Shown here piece by piece: positions 1-9,322 of a DNA stretch of 53,067 bases. Origin of the DNA: Maribacter sp. (GTDB taxonomy: Bacteria > Bacteroidota > Bacteroidia > Flavobacteriales > Flavobacteriaceae); assembly GCF_016744255.1 (NCBI RefSeq), contig NZ_JADGES010000008.1, forward strand, positions 1 through 53,067. Reading direction: 5' to 3'. The translations under genes and the position numbers were made by a program. Under the pieces are notes generated by a model. That model worked only from the letters and a program-made list of their open reading frames with translations, was not told the origin of the DNA and did no database searches. Every line of letters begins with the position of its first letter. Positions within the stretch are counted from its first letter, which is position 1.

Positions 1-99
1 GAAAAGAAATATTTAGAGTTTAAAAGCGATGAAATCAATTGCTGTATATCAAAAAAAAGCATTCAAAATTACCATAGTAAGGTATTCGTAATTGCCTAA
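1..99 (+). CDS. Possible C-terminal fragment of an upstream gene
   Basis: Reading frame 1 is open from the first base to a TAA at 97-99, giving 32 residues that end in SKVFVIA. No start lies in the window. The segment ends 72 bases before the sulfatase start and runs in the same direction, so it could be the tail of a preceding gene of the same locus. No family could be recognised from so short a piece, and chance openness of an AT-rich frame is not excluded. Confidence 0.3.
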   Translation, partial: EKKYLEFKSDEINCCISKKSIQNYHSKVFVIA

Positions 100-171
100 A
101 AGATTTACGTGTGTAGAAAATTTTGCTTAGTTTTTTAGCGATGAAATAATTACAAAATAAAAAGACAACCT

Positions 172-1695
172 ATGAAAATATTTTTGGTATTTACTAGCAT
201 ACTACTTATTGTTAGCTGTAAATCGGCTATAAAAGAAGAGAAAAAACCTAATATTATTTATATTCTCGCTGACGATTTAGGATATGGTGAACTTGGAATA
301 TACGGGCAAAAAAAAATTAAAACACCTAATATTGATGCTCTAGCTGCTAACGGCATGTTATTTAAACAACACTATGCTGGTGCGCCTGTATGTGCTCCAT
401 CTAGGTACATGTTATTAACAGGTAAACATGCTGGGCATGCACGCATAAGATCTAATGATGAATGGGTAGAAAGAGGCGACGTTTGGAATTATGAAAAAAC
501 AGTAAATGACCCAAATTTAGAAGGGCAACGCCCAATATTAAACACCACTACAACTCTGGGGGAAGTTCTGCAAAACGCGGGATACAAAACAGGAATTGTT
601 GGTAAATGGGGCTTAGGAGCTCCACTTACCCAAGGCATACCCAACAAAAGTGGTTTCGATTTTTTTTACGGCTATAACTGCCAAAGACAAGCGCATCAAT
701 TATACCCTAAGCATTTATGGAAAAACGAAAAAAAAGAATGGTTGAATAACGAACTAATTGCTCCAAATACTAAATTAGACAAAGATGCTAACCGTATGTT
801 ATTAGCAAGTTATAAGAAATACGACCAAAAAGATTATGCTCCAGCAAAAATGCAAGAAGAAGTGCTACATTTTATTGAAAACAATAAAGAAATTCCTTTT
901 TTTATGTATTATGCTTCTCCTTTACCCCATTTACCACTTCAAGTACCACAAAAATATGTAGATGACTATGTGAAAATTTTTGGTGATGAAAAACCGTATT
1001 TAGGGGATAAAGGCTATTTCCCTAATCGTTACCCTAAAGCTACATATGCTGGTATGATTACTTATTTAGATGACCAAGTTGGAGAGATTGTAACTAAACT
1101 AAAAGAGCTAGGCTTATATGAAAACACACTTATTATATTCACGAGTGATAATGGCCCGTCTTATACAGGAGGTGTAGATGCGGAATATTTTAATAGTGCA
1201 CGCCCTTTTTCAAACGATTATGGCAGAACAAAAGGTTTTACTTATGAAGGTGGTATTAGAGTTCCTATGATTGCTAGTTGGCCAGGTAAAATTAAGAAAG
1301 GAAGTAGTACAAATCATATATCCGCATTTTGGGATGTAATGCCTACATTAGGGGAATTAGCAAAAACTGAAATCCCAGAAGATATTGATGGTTTGAGTTT
1401 TTTACCAACGTTACTAGGAGAACCAAAACAAAAACAGCATGATTTTTTGTACTGGGAGTTCCCAAGTTATCAAGGGCAGCAAGCTGTTAGAATGGGTAAT
1501 TGGAAAGGCGTTCGTAAAAATATTCTTAAAGGAAATCTTACAATTGAATTATATGATTTAAGCGTAGACCCCACTGAAAAAAATGATGTATCTAATTTAC
1601 ATCCAAATATTATTTCTCAAATCGAAACTGTTATGAAAAATGAACATACTCCTGCAGAAATTGAAAAATTCAAAATGAAACAATTAGGAGATTAA
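172..1695 (+). CDS. Arylsulfatase-family lipoprotein (S1 sulfatase)
   Basis: Hydrolyses a sulfate ester, probably on a carbohydrate, at the outer membrane or in the periplasm. The 507-residue protein starts with a lipoprotein signal whose lipobox ends at Cys16 (LLIVSC). It then carries the sulfatase core: metal-binding Asp34-Asp35 (ILADDLGYGE), the formylglycine signature CAPSR at Cys74-Arg78, the second signature GIVGKWGLG, and SDNGP near the middle that supplies further metal ligands. Length is normal for family S1. The KWGLG form, rather than KWHLG, is seen in some carbohydrate sulfatase subfamilies, but I cannot fix the subfamily. It runs convergently to the GH92/GH20 genes and may remove sulfate from the same glycan. 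Family is certain; substrate is unknown. Confidence 0.93.
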   Translation: MKIFLVFTSILLIVSCKSAIKEEKKPNIIYILADDLGYGELGIYGQKKIKTPNIDALAANGMLFKQHYAGAPVCAPSRYMLLTGKHAGHARIRSNDEWVERGDVWNYEKTVNDPNLEGQRPILNTTTTLGEVLQNAGYKTGIVGKWGLGAPLTQGIPNKSGFDFFYGYNCQRQAHQLYPKHLWKNEKKEWLNNELIAPNTKLDKDANRMLLASYKKYDQKDYAPAKMQEEVLHFIENNKEIPFFMYYASPLPHLPLQVPQKYVDDYVKIFGDEKPYLGDKGYFPNRYPKATYAGMITYLDDQVGEIVTKLKELGLYENTLIIFTSDNGPSYTGGVDAEYFNSARPFSNDYGRTKGFTYEGGIRVPMIASWPGKIKKGSSTNHISAFWDVMPTLGELAKTEIPEDIDGLSFLPTLLGEPKQKQHDFLYWEFPSYQGQQAVRMGNWKGVRKNILKGNLTIELYDLSVDPTEKNDVSNLHPNIISQIETVMKNEHTPAEIEKFKMKQLGD

Positions 1696-1714
1696 TCTTA
1701 ATACAAAAAATTAG

Positions 1715-1966
1715 CATAATGAAACAGCTCCTACTTGCACACCTAGCAGGTACTCCTTATTCTCTGGCATTTACCCTTTTCGTAAAACAAAAGCTCTGAT
1801 TTTACCTGAAAATGCCCCATTATTGTTCGATTTAGCCCCCCTAGCAGGAATAAAATATTCGTTTTTTGTTGTTAAAAATAGGCAAGTACGCCCTATCACA
1901 AAAACAGCGCGACACTATTTAATTCTACTAAACACAAACTATTTTTTCCTTATAATACCAACTTAA
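1715..1966 (+). pseudogene. Relic of a second sulfatase (5' core only)
   Basis: This frame is open after a TAG at 1712-1714. At 1736-1768 it encodes CTPSRYSLFSG, which fits the formylglycine sulfatase signature (C-x-P-S-R). It continues through LPENAPLLFDLA and AGIKYSFFVVKN, which align by eye with the family segment that usually reads PTLAELLKxAGYKTxxVGKW. There is no N-terminal part with the DD metal site and no C-terminal half; the frame stops at 1964-1966 against the end of the GH92 gene. It is a truncated, non-functional copy about 20 bases downstream of an intact sulfatase. The cysteine motif is CTPSR, not the CAPSR of the neighbour, so it is probably a different sulfatase and not a recent tandem copy. 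Confidence 0.62.
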
Positions 1967-4309
1967 CTACTCCATCTTTGTACTTAAAGAATATGGAATA
2001 GCGTCTTCTCCTTTTCCCCATTCTTTATTGGGTATTGATGACATCTCAAAGTCTAATTCCCCTCCTTTTTGTATAGCATCAAATTTAATAAAGGTCTTTC
2101 CATAAGGCTTTCCGTTTAATGACGCAGCATCTATATAATAATTATCTTTTGAGTTATTATTTGAATTAATTACAAAAGTATTTCCGTTTTGTAATTTTAA
2201 GGTTGCTTTCTTAAACAAAGGGCTTCCAATAACATATTGATCCACTCCTGGTGTAACTGGATAAAATCCTAAAGCACTAAACACATACCAAGCGGATGTT
2301 TGCCCATTATCTTCATCGCCACAATACCCATCTGGAGTAGGAGCATATAGTTTCGTAAGCACCGTTCTAATTTTTTCTTGTGCTTTATAAGATGCGTTAG
2401 CATAATTATATAAATAAATCATGTGCTGAATGGGTTGATTTCCATGCGCGTAATTCCCCATATTGGCAATTTGCATTTCCCTAATCTCATGAATGGTTTG
2501 CCCGTAATACGAGGCATCAAAATCTGGTGGCATAGTAAAAACGGCATCTAATTTAGAAACAAAATTCTCTTTACCTCCCATTAAATTTATAAGGCCTTGA
2601 ACATCATGAAACACAGACCATGTATAATGAACACTATTCCCTTCGGTAAAAGCATCTCCCCATTTTAATGGATTAAAAGGGCTCTGAAAACTTCCATCTT
2701 CATTTTTTCCTCGCATCCATTTTGTAGAAGGGTCAAACAAATTTTTATAATTTAAAGATCGCTTATAAAAAGTAGTGGCTAATTCTTTTTTACCAAGTTT
2801 TTCTGCCATTTGTGCAATAGTAAAATCGGCATACGCATACTCTAAAGTTCTTGCCGCATTTTCATTAATACCAACATTATAAGGCACATAACCTAGTTTA
2901 TTATAATAATCTATCCCTTCACGACCAACCGATCTTATTGTATTTCCGTTAGATAATGGTCTATCGTCTGTAGTAGTTGCATTTTGTATCATTGCCTGCA
3001 ACAATACCTCTGTATCACCCACATTTATTCCTTTTAAAAAGGCATCTGCTATTATTGGTGAAGAGTTAGATCCGATCATACAATCTCTATGCCCCGGACT
3101 TGCCCATTCTGGTAGCCAGCCCGATTCTTTATACGTATTAGCCAAGCCTTCTATTATCTGCCCATTTAATTCTGGATACATCATATTAAAAAATGGAAAT
3201 ACGGCTCTAAAGGTATCCCAAAATCCATTATCCGTAAACATATACCCTGGAAGTACTTTTCCATTGTAAGGGCTGTAGTGTACTATTTTATTTTCCTTAT
3301 TATATTCATGCATTTTTCTAGGGAACAATAAAACTCTATACAAACAAGAATAGAAAGTTCTAAGGTTATCTATGTTACCATCTTCAATTACAATTCTCCC
3401 TAATTCTGTTTCCCATGCTTCTTTTGCTTTTACTTTAGTTTGCTCAAAAGTATCTTTACCTATTTCTCTATCGAGGTTTAATTGTGCTTGCTCTGGACTT
3501 ATGAATGAGGATGCTACTTTAACATGTACTGCTTCTCCTTTTTTTGTTTTAAATCCAATTATAGCGCCAACATGTTCTCCTTTGCTATTTATAGAATTCT
3601 CCATCAATTCCCAACCGTCATTCCAAGTATGGTTTGCTTCAAAATCTTTATCAAACTCAGCCACAAAATAGTTATGAAAATTCTCTGGTACACCACCGCT
3701 ATTATTTCTACAATAGCCGATAATTTTTCGTTCTTCAGGAATAATTTTAACCATGGATCCTTTAAAAAAAGCATCCAACATAATATAGGATTTCTCCGAT
3801 TCTGGAAACGTAAACTTAAATTGGGAAGCCCTTTCTGTTGGAGTTACTTCGGCAACAATATCATAATCGGCTAAATACACACTATAATGATAGGGTTTTA
3901 CTGTTTCTGCTTTATGAGAAAACCAAGATGCACGTTCCTCTTCTTCAAATTTTAAATCTCCCGTAACAGCCATTAAGGAAAATGCTGCATAATCATTAAT
4001 CCACGGACTTGGTTGGTGGGTTTGTTTTATCCCTCTTATTTTGGTGGCATCATATTTATACGTCCATCCATCTCCCATTTTTGACGTCATAGGTGTCCAA
4101 AAATTCATTGCCCAAGGCGTTGCGATGGCAGGGTAGGTATTCCCGTTAGATAATTCAAACGAAGAATCTGTTCCCATAAGTGGATTTACATAATCTACAA
4201 CACTATCTTCTTTTGCTGTAACTGCACTTACTACTTTTACTTGTTTAGCACATGAAAATAAAATTAAAAGCACCAGTGAAAGCGATATTTTAAAGATTTT
4301 TTGTATCAT
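1967..4309 (-). CDS. GH92 family lipoprotein with Gln at the general-acid position
   Basis: Glycoside hydrolase family 92 contains calcium-dependent inverting exo-alpha-mannosidases. The 780-residue protein has a lipoprotein signal (Cys20, LILFSC), the N-terminal beta domain beginning VNPLMGTD, and the family's C-terminal block CGDEDNGQTSAWYVFSALGF with Asp665 and Asp667 at the catalytic base/calcium region. The motif that normally reads HGNEP, with Glu as general acid, is AHGNQPIQ here with Gln625 (codon CAA at 2435-2437). In family work, a Glu-to-Gln state at this site is linked to mannose-1-phospho-6-mannose uncapping instead of ordinary mannosidase action. It lies 3 bp after the GH20 gene, so the two are co-transcribed. 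Family assignment is firm; the altered specificity is inferred. Confidence 0.93.
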   Translation of the reverse strand: MIQKIFKISLSLVLLILFSCAKQVKVVSAVTAKEDSVVDYVNPLMGTDSSFELSNGNTYPAIATPWAMNFWTPMTSKMGDGWTYKYDATKIRGIKQTHQPSPWINDYAAFSLMAVTGDLKFEEEERASWFSHKAETVKPYHYSVYLADYDIVAEVTPTERASQFKFTFPESEKSYIMLDAFFKGSMVKIIPEERKIIGYCRNNSGGVPENFHNYFVAEFDKDFEANHTWNDGWELMENSINSKGEHVGAIIGFKTKKGEAVHVKVASSFISPEQAQLNLDREIGKDTFEQTKVKAKEAWETELGRIVIEDGNIDNLRTFYSCLYRVLLFPRKMHEYNKENKIVHYSPYNGKVLPGYMFTDNGFWDTFRAVFPFFNMMYPELNGQIIEGLANTYKESGWLPEWASPGHRDCMIGSNSSPIIADAFLKGINVGDTEVLLQAMIQNATTTDDRPLSNGNTIRSVGREGIDYYNKLGYVPYNVGINENAARTLEYAYADFTIAQMAEKLGKKELATTFYKRSLNYKNLFDPSTKWMRGKNEDGSFQSPFNPLKWGDAFTEGNSVHYTWSVFHDVQGLINLMGGKENFVSKLDAVFTMPPDFDASYYGQTIHEIREMQIANMGNYAHGNQPIQHMIYLYNYANASYKAQEKIRTVLTKLYAPTPDGYCGDEDNGQTSAWYVFSALGFYPVTPGVDQYVIGSPLFKKATLKLQNGNTFVINSNNNSKDNYYIDAASLNGKPYGKTFIKFDAIQKGGELDFEMSSIPNKEWGKGEDAIPYSLSTKME

Positions 4310-4312
4310 AAC

Positions 4313-6634
4313 TTATTCAACTAAAATTTCATCTATAAATAACCAAGCCCCTCCATTTTCTGGAACTTCTTTTAAACTTGTTGCCACAACTTTTACAAAT
4401 CTTGCTTTAGACTCTTTAAAGCTTAGGGTAAAATCTTTTAATTCTGAAGAGAAATTTTGAATAAAACTTCTTTTTATTTCCCCTACACTTTCATAAGAAA
4501 CACCGTCTTTAGAAATAAAAACTTCTACTGCTATAGGGAAATAAATTCCTGAACCTTGATTTTCCAAAGATCCTACAACAACCTCATGTATTGTTTCTTC
4601 TCTCTCTAAATCAATACTTATTTCCATATCGGTATCTAACCATCCTTGCCATTGACCATCATGAAAATTTTTAGTCCCTCTTAAAGCATTTACCATTCCG
4701 AATTCTTCTGCTCCTTTGTAACTTTCATGATAAATTTCTTTATAAGTTACTTTTTTACCAATTGCTTTATGAAATTTGACTGTTTCATCAAACTCTTTCC
4801 CCTCTGGTTTTCCATTTTTAAATAAACCTGCTCTTATACGTGTTGTTTTAGACATTTTTAATGCTCCTTCGTATTTTTTTGAAGTAGCGCTTAATGCACT
4901 TCCATCAAGTGTATATCTAATATCTCCAAACGGAAATTCATTCTTTAACAATACCTCTACCGTTTTTTCTTTCATATTTATTTGAGTATCTGAAGTAACC
5001 AAATAAGCACTCTTTGCATAATTAATACCCAAATATTGGTATCTCTTGAACATTGTAGTTATACGACCCGAAAAGTCCGTCCAATCTCTCCATTCTTTTG
5101 GACTCCAAACTGCTTCTGCTAATGCTGCGATTCTTGGAAAAATCATATATTCTGACTGTGCTTCTGTAGGAACAAATTCTGACCAAAGATTTGCCTGACC
5201 TCCTAAAACGTGTTTTGCTTGTTCTGGCGTCATAGAATCTACAATAGGGTCAAAAGTATATACCTTACTTAAGGGTGTAAAACCTCCCCAAGCAAGTGGT
5301 TCGTCATTTTGAGGCCCTTGGTAATGATCAAAATAACAATGAGTCCCTGGAGTCATTACAACATCATGACCCTCCTTTGCTGCCTGTACGCCACCTTTTA
5401 CACCTCTCCAACTCATTACTGTAGCATCTGGAGCCAATCCACCTTCTAAAATTTCATCCCAACCAACTAATTTTTTACCATTGGCATTGATAAATTTCTC
5501 TATTCTTTTTACAAAATAACTTTGTAATTCTTCTACATTATCTAAACCTTCATTTCTCATTCTCTTTTGGCAGTGTGAACATACTTTCCAATTGGTCTTC
5601 GTAGCTTCATCTCCTCCTATATGGATATACTTTGAAGGAAAAATTTCCATTACTTCTGTCAATACATCTTCCAAAAATTCAAATGTACTATCCTTTCCTG
5701 CGCAGTAAATATCTGTAATTGGCCACAATCCTCCAGATGGTACACCTACTGGTTTATCCAAACAAGATAAATGTGGATAAGATGCAATTGCACTTGTCAC
5801 GTGGGCTGGCATTTCTATTTCTGGAACAATCTCTATATTTTTAGATTGTGCATATTTCACTAATTCTTTCAATTCTTTTTGAGACAAAAATCCTCCGTAG
5901 GTTCCTTTTTCATTTGGATCAACAGTTACTCTTGCATTCCAAGCTAAATCTTCTTGATCTACTCTATATGCTCCTACTTCTGTTAATTTTGGATACTTCT
6001 TAATTTCAATTCTCCATCCTTGATCATCCACTAAATGCAAATGCAAAACATTCATTTTATGCATTGCCAAACCGTCTATTATTTTTTTTATATACTCCTT
6101 ATTAAAATAATGACGAGATAGATCCAACATTAACCCTCTCCACTGAAAACGTGGTTGGTCTTTAATTGTTAAATTAGGAATTACCCATTCTATATTAGCT
6201 ACACTTTCTTTACTTTCTATTGCAACTGGTAACAATTGACGTACGGACTCTAACCCATATATAAACCCTGCATTCCCGTTTGATTTTATTGTTATTTTAC
6301 TTGATGTCACCATTAATTCATAAACTTCATTTTCAAGATTTTTATCGAGAACAAATTCAATGAAATTACCCCTAGGCTCTGTATCTACTATCTCAAGGCT
6401 CCAACCAGTAGCTTTTTTAAATTTATTTACCAGCGCCATTGCAATTTCCTTTTGCGTTGTATTGGCTGCTAAAAATTGGGTATTTTCATTAAACAAAAAT
6501 GTGCCTGTTTCTAATTTTAATGATGCTGGTTTTGGGATGATTTGTATATCATTTTCAGTAAAAACTTTGCTTTTTGAACAGGACGCTAAAACAACGACTA
6601 GCACTAAAACTATACTTTTGTAAAAAAATCTCAT
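4313..6634 (-). CDS. GH20 beta-N-acetylhexosaminidase lipoprotein
   Basis: Removes terminal GlcNAc or GalNAc from glycans by substrate-assisted catalysis. The 773-residue protein has a lipoprotein signal (Cys19, VVLASC), an N-terminal GH20b-like domain, and the TIM barrel starting at WRGLMLDLSRHYF (about residue 165). The catalytic pair Asp342-Glu343 sits in HIGGDEA, and GGQANLWSEFV follows. After the barrel come a chitobiase-type C-terminal Ig-like segment (about 545-620) and an F5/8 type C discoidin-like module (about 640-773) that may bind sugar. It is the first gene of a two-gene unit with the downstream GH92. A region of about 420 bp holding a gene relic separates it from the next upstream gene, so it may have its own promoter. 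Assignment is secure. Confidence 0.95.
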   Translation of the reverse strand: MRFFYKSIVLVLVVVLASCSKSKVFTENDIQIIPKPASLKLETGTFLFNENTQFLAANTTQKEIAMALVNKFKKATGWSLEIVDTEPRGNFIEFVLDKNLENEVYELMVTSSKITIKSNGNAGFIYGLESVRQLLPVAIESKESVANIEWVIPNLTIKDQPRFQWRGLMLDLSRHYFNKEYIKKIIDGLAMHKMNVLHLHLVDDQGWRIEIKKYPKLTEVGAYRVDQEDLAWNARVTVDPNEKGTYGGFLSQKELKELVKYAQSKNIEIVPEIEMPAHVTSAIASYPHLSCLDKPVGVPSGGLWPITDIYCAGKDSTFEFLEDVLTEVMEIFPSKYIHIGGDEATKTNWKVCSHCQKRMRNEGLDNVEELQSYFVKRIEKFINANGKKLVGWDEILEGGLAPDATVMSWRGVKGGVQAAKEGHDVVMTPGTHCYFDHYQGPQNDEPLAWGGFTPLSKVYTFDPIVDSMTPEQAKHVLGGQANLWSEFVPTEAQSEYMIFPRIAALAEAVWSPKEWRDWTDFSGRITTMFKRYQYLGINYAKSAYLVTSDTQINMKEKTVEVLLKNEFPFGDIRYTLDGSALSATSKKYEGALKMSKTTRIRAGLFKNGKPEGKEFDETVKFHKAIGKKVTYKEIYHESYKGAEEFGMVNALRGTKNFHDGQWQGWLDTDMEISIDLEREETIHEVVVGSLENQGSGIYFPIAVEVFISKDGVSYESVGEIKRSFIQNFSSELKDFTLSFKESKARFVKVVATSLKEVPENGGAWLFIDEILVE

Positions 6635-7056
6635 TTGTTATTCTATTATATATTAGTACTCCTTTATTTAGATGTTGGTATTATCTTAAATTTATAAAAC
6701 TATTTCTTTAGTTTTTTTAAATCCCTTTGGTGTCTCAGAAGCATTCTCTATCCATTTACACACTCCATTATATACTTCTTTTAAACCTGTAGGGCTCTAG
6801 AAATGGATTCTCAGGGGTTCCCATTAGAAAGGTTAAAGTTCAAATCCGTATCCTTTAACAAGTTTATATACTATACCCACTCTTATTACATTAAATTTCT
6901 TTAAAGCAACTAGATCTTTCTTTGCTTTTTAGAAAGAGCTATTTTAATTTGATATATTTTACTCGATAATCGAGATTTAAATGCTCCGAGGCTTACCTCT
7001 AAATTTTAAAGCTGTTTTCCTACGAATGCCTCGTGGGATTATCCCGAGGTAGTTTA
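6635..7056. other. Intergenic region with a gene relic and palindromes
   Basis: No intact gene is visible. On the minus strand 6796-6692 encodes 34 residues ending at TAA, with YNGVCKWIENASETPKGF inside, which reads as the C-terminus of a decayed protein. Just upstream, two other frames also look protein-like but are broken (a GTPENPFLEPYRF segment among them). Close to the upstream GH92 stop are two dyads: CTCGATAATCGAG at 6962-6974, and an imperfect hairpin of CCTCG and CCCGAGG at about 7028-7049 that may end the upstream transcript. No good Bacteroidota -7 box was found for the GH20 gene. Confidence 0.5.
6692..6796 (-). pseudogene. Unidentified C-terminal gene relic
   Basis: Minus-strand reading gives SPTGLKEVYNGV followed by CKWIENASETPKGFKKTKEI and a stop at 6692-6694; a stop codon interrupts the same frame directly upstream. 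The composition and the clean ending before a TAA look like real protein. The family is not recognised. A neighbouring frame just upstream (GTPENPFLEPYRF) could be the continuation after a frameshift. It is probably a leftover of a gene once placed between the GH92 and GH20 genes. Confidence 0.35.
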
Positions 7057-9315
7057 CTAATATATTTTATTTACCTCTGCCGCTTGCAATGGATTCTCAT
7101 TTGCTTGCTCTATATCACTTGTCATTGTAAATATTAAAACTCCTCCATTCATAATTTCTTTATGCGTTATAAATGCTCTTTGTAACACTTCTCCATTTAA
7201 AGAAACTTGTTTAACTACGTTATTTTCATTTCCAAAATTTTCGGTCTTAATACTAAAGAACTTATCTCCGTTAACTTTTATTTTTGCTTCTTTAAACAAC
7301 GGTATTCCCAAATCATAAACTCCTTGAGCAGGATTTACAGGATAAAACCCTAGTGAATTAAAAATATACCAAGACGACATCTGTCCGCAATCTTCATTTC
7401 CACAATGTCCATTCGGTTCATTCTTATATTGCTCTTCTAAAATTTGTCGTATTAATTTCTGAGTTTTAGCTGGTTTATTTATATGATTATACAAATATGC
7501 AACATGATGGCTAGGTTCGTTGCCATGTGCATATTGCCCAATCATACCCGTACTAAAAAGAGGTAATTTATCTTCTGGTTCAGGAAAATAACTAAACATA
7601 GAATCTAATTTCTGCTCAAAACGGTCTTTACCTCCTGTTTTAGAAATAAGACCATTTATATCTTGTGGTACAAACCAATAATATTGCCAAGCATTACTCT
7701 CGCAATAATAAGGCGAATACTCTTTGGGAACAAAAGGGGTTACAAAAGCTCCCGATGTGTGTTTTGGTTGCAACCATGAGTTTTTTGTGTTGTATAAATT
7801 TTTCCAACTTTCTGAGCGTTTCAAAAAATAGTGATAATCCTTTTCTTTACCCAAATCCTTTGCGAACATAGCAATGCACCAATCGTCATACGCATATTCC
7901 ATAGTTTTAGAAACAGACCAATTTTCATGTTCTTCATCTACTGGTACATATCCTAATTCTTGATAGACACCAATCTTACGACCCCTAACCATTGCACTTG
8001 CTTTACAGGCTTCATAAGCGAGGTTCACATTAAATTTAAAACCTTTAAAATAAGCATCCACAATTACAGGAACTGCATGGTAGCCCATCATCATATTAGT
8101 TTCACTTCCTTGCATAGACCAAACAGGAAGTATATCTGTTTCTTTATAGTGTGCCAGTAAAGATTTTACAATATCTGGAATTTTCTCTTGGTGCAAAATA
8201 GTATACAATGGATGCGCTGCTCTGAAAGTATCCCAAAGTGAAAATGTATCATAACGAACAAAATCGATTGCCGTAGCAATAGTATCTTTTCCTTTTTTAT
8301 ACTTCCCGTTTGCATCATTTGCAGCCTTATAATCTCCATTAATATCTCCATACAATGTTGGCGCTAACATGGATTGATACATCATTGTATAAAAAATAGT
8401 TTTCTTATTTTGGTTATCCGAGGTGATTTCTACTTTTTGTAATTCTCTTTCCCATGCATTTTCAGCAGTAGTTTTAATCGTATCAAAACTACTATCTGCC
8501 TCGATTACAATTGCCTTCCCTGCAGCCTTGGAACTCACGGATGACAATCCGGTTTTAACGGTTATGGCTTCTTCCTGTTTGATATTATATTGTAATACAA
8601 TTTTTGATTTATCGACCTCATTAATTTCATAAGATTCGAAAGGTTTTGAGAATTGCATTTCAAAATATACCTTTTGGTTTCTTGCCCAACCAGTTGACAT
8701 TCTATAACCTTGTAAAGTAGAATCATTAACAACATCAATAAACCAACCGGTTGGTTTATCCCAATTTATTGCGTACCCTAAATCCACATGAATGCTCGAT
8801 TTTTTGTCCTTAGGAAACGTGTATCTATGCACACCAACATGCTTTGTTGCAGTCATTTCTGCCGTAATATCATAGTCTAACAAATTAACAGAATAGTACC
8901 CTGGAAAAGCCGTTTCTTGTTTGTGGTCGAATTTTGAAAAAGGCTTAAAATTATTCTCTTTTATCCTTTTTGATGATTTACTATTGGTGGGCATTACCAA
9001 AATATCACACAAATCCCCAGCTCCTGTTCCTGTTAAATGTAAATGTGAAAATCCCGTAATTATACTATCTTGATAATAGTAACCTGCAATTCTATCCCAC
9101 CCAGGAATCCCAATATCAGGGCTCAATTGCACCATACCAAATGGTACCGTTGCTCCAGGGTACGTATTACCTGGCCCATCCGTTCCAATAAATGGGTTTA
9201 CATATTGTGTTAATCTTTGGTTGGTTTTATGTTCCTTAACCTCCAGCTCATTACAGCCAACAAAAAGCAACAAGAAAATTAAAAAACCACTATATTTTTT
9301 AATCCAAACCTTCAT
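7057..9315 (-). CDS. GH92 alpha-mannosidase lipoprotein (canonical)
   Basis: Exo-acting alpha-mannosidase of family GH92, likely trimming alpha-linked mannose from N-glycan-type structures in the periplasm or at the cell surface. The 752-residue protein has a lipoprotein signal (Cys21, LLFVGC), the N-terminal motif YVNPFIGTDGPGNTYPGAT, general acid Glu600 in AHGNEPSHH, and the base region CGNEDCGQMSSW with Asp642. All family hallmarks are present, in contrast to the paralogue at 1967-4309. The start is 7 bp downstream of the GHL10-type gene, so it belongs to the same transcript as the symporter, GH130, CBM9-like and GHL10 genes. Assignment is firm; linkage specificity (alpha-1,2, 1,3 or 1,4) cannot be read. 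Confidence 0.95.
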   Translation of the reverse strand: MKVWIKKYSGFLIFLLLFVGCNELEVKEHKTNQRLTQYVNPFIGTDGPGNTYPGATVPFGMVQLSPDIGIPGWDRIAGYYYQDSIITGFSHLHLTGTGAGDLCDILVMPTNSKSSKRIKENNFKPFSKFDHKQETAFPGYYSVNLLDYDITAEMTATKHVGVHRYTFPKDKKSSIHVDLGYAINWDKPTGWFIDVVNDSTLQGYRMSTGWARNQKVYFEMQFSKPFESYEINEVDKSKIVLQYNIKQEEAITVKTGLSSVSSKAAGKAIVIEADSSFDTIKTTAENAWERELQKVEITSDNQNKKTIFYTMMYQSMLAPTLYGDINGDYKAANDANGKYKKGKDTIATAIDFVRYDTFSLWDTFRAAHPLYTILHQEKIPDIVKSLLAHYKETDILPVWSMQGSETNMMMGYHAVPVIVDAYFKGFKFNVNLAYEACKASAMVRGRKIGVYQELGYVPVDEEHENWSVSKTMEYAYDDWCIAMFAKDLGKEKDYHYFLKRSESWKNLYNTKNSWLQPKHTSGAFVTPFVPKEYSPYYCESNAWQYYWFVPQDINGLISKTGGKDRFEQKLDSMFSYFPEPEDKLPLFSTGMIGQYAHGNEPSHHVAYLYNHINKPAKTQKLIRQILEEQYKNEPNGHCGNEDCGQMSSWYIFNSLGFYPVNPAQGVYDLGIPLFKEAKIKVNGDKFFSIKTENFGNENNVVKQVSLNGEVLQRAFITHKEIMNGGVLIFTMTSDIEQANENPLQAAEVNKIY

Positions 9316-9322
9316 ATAAAAT

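Noticed and set aside
3372-3874. Open frames on the opposite strand of the GH92 gene
   Set aside because: They lie entirely inside a well-supported gene and carry no recognisable motifs.
6962-6974. CTCGATAATCGAG and the similar CTCGATTACCGAG near 33412 as a repeat family
   Set aside because: Only short palindromes with different flanks; two occurrences are too few to call a repeat element.
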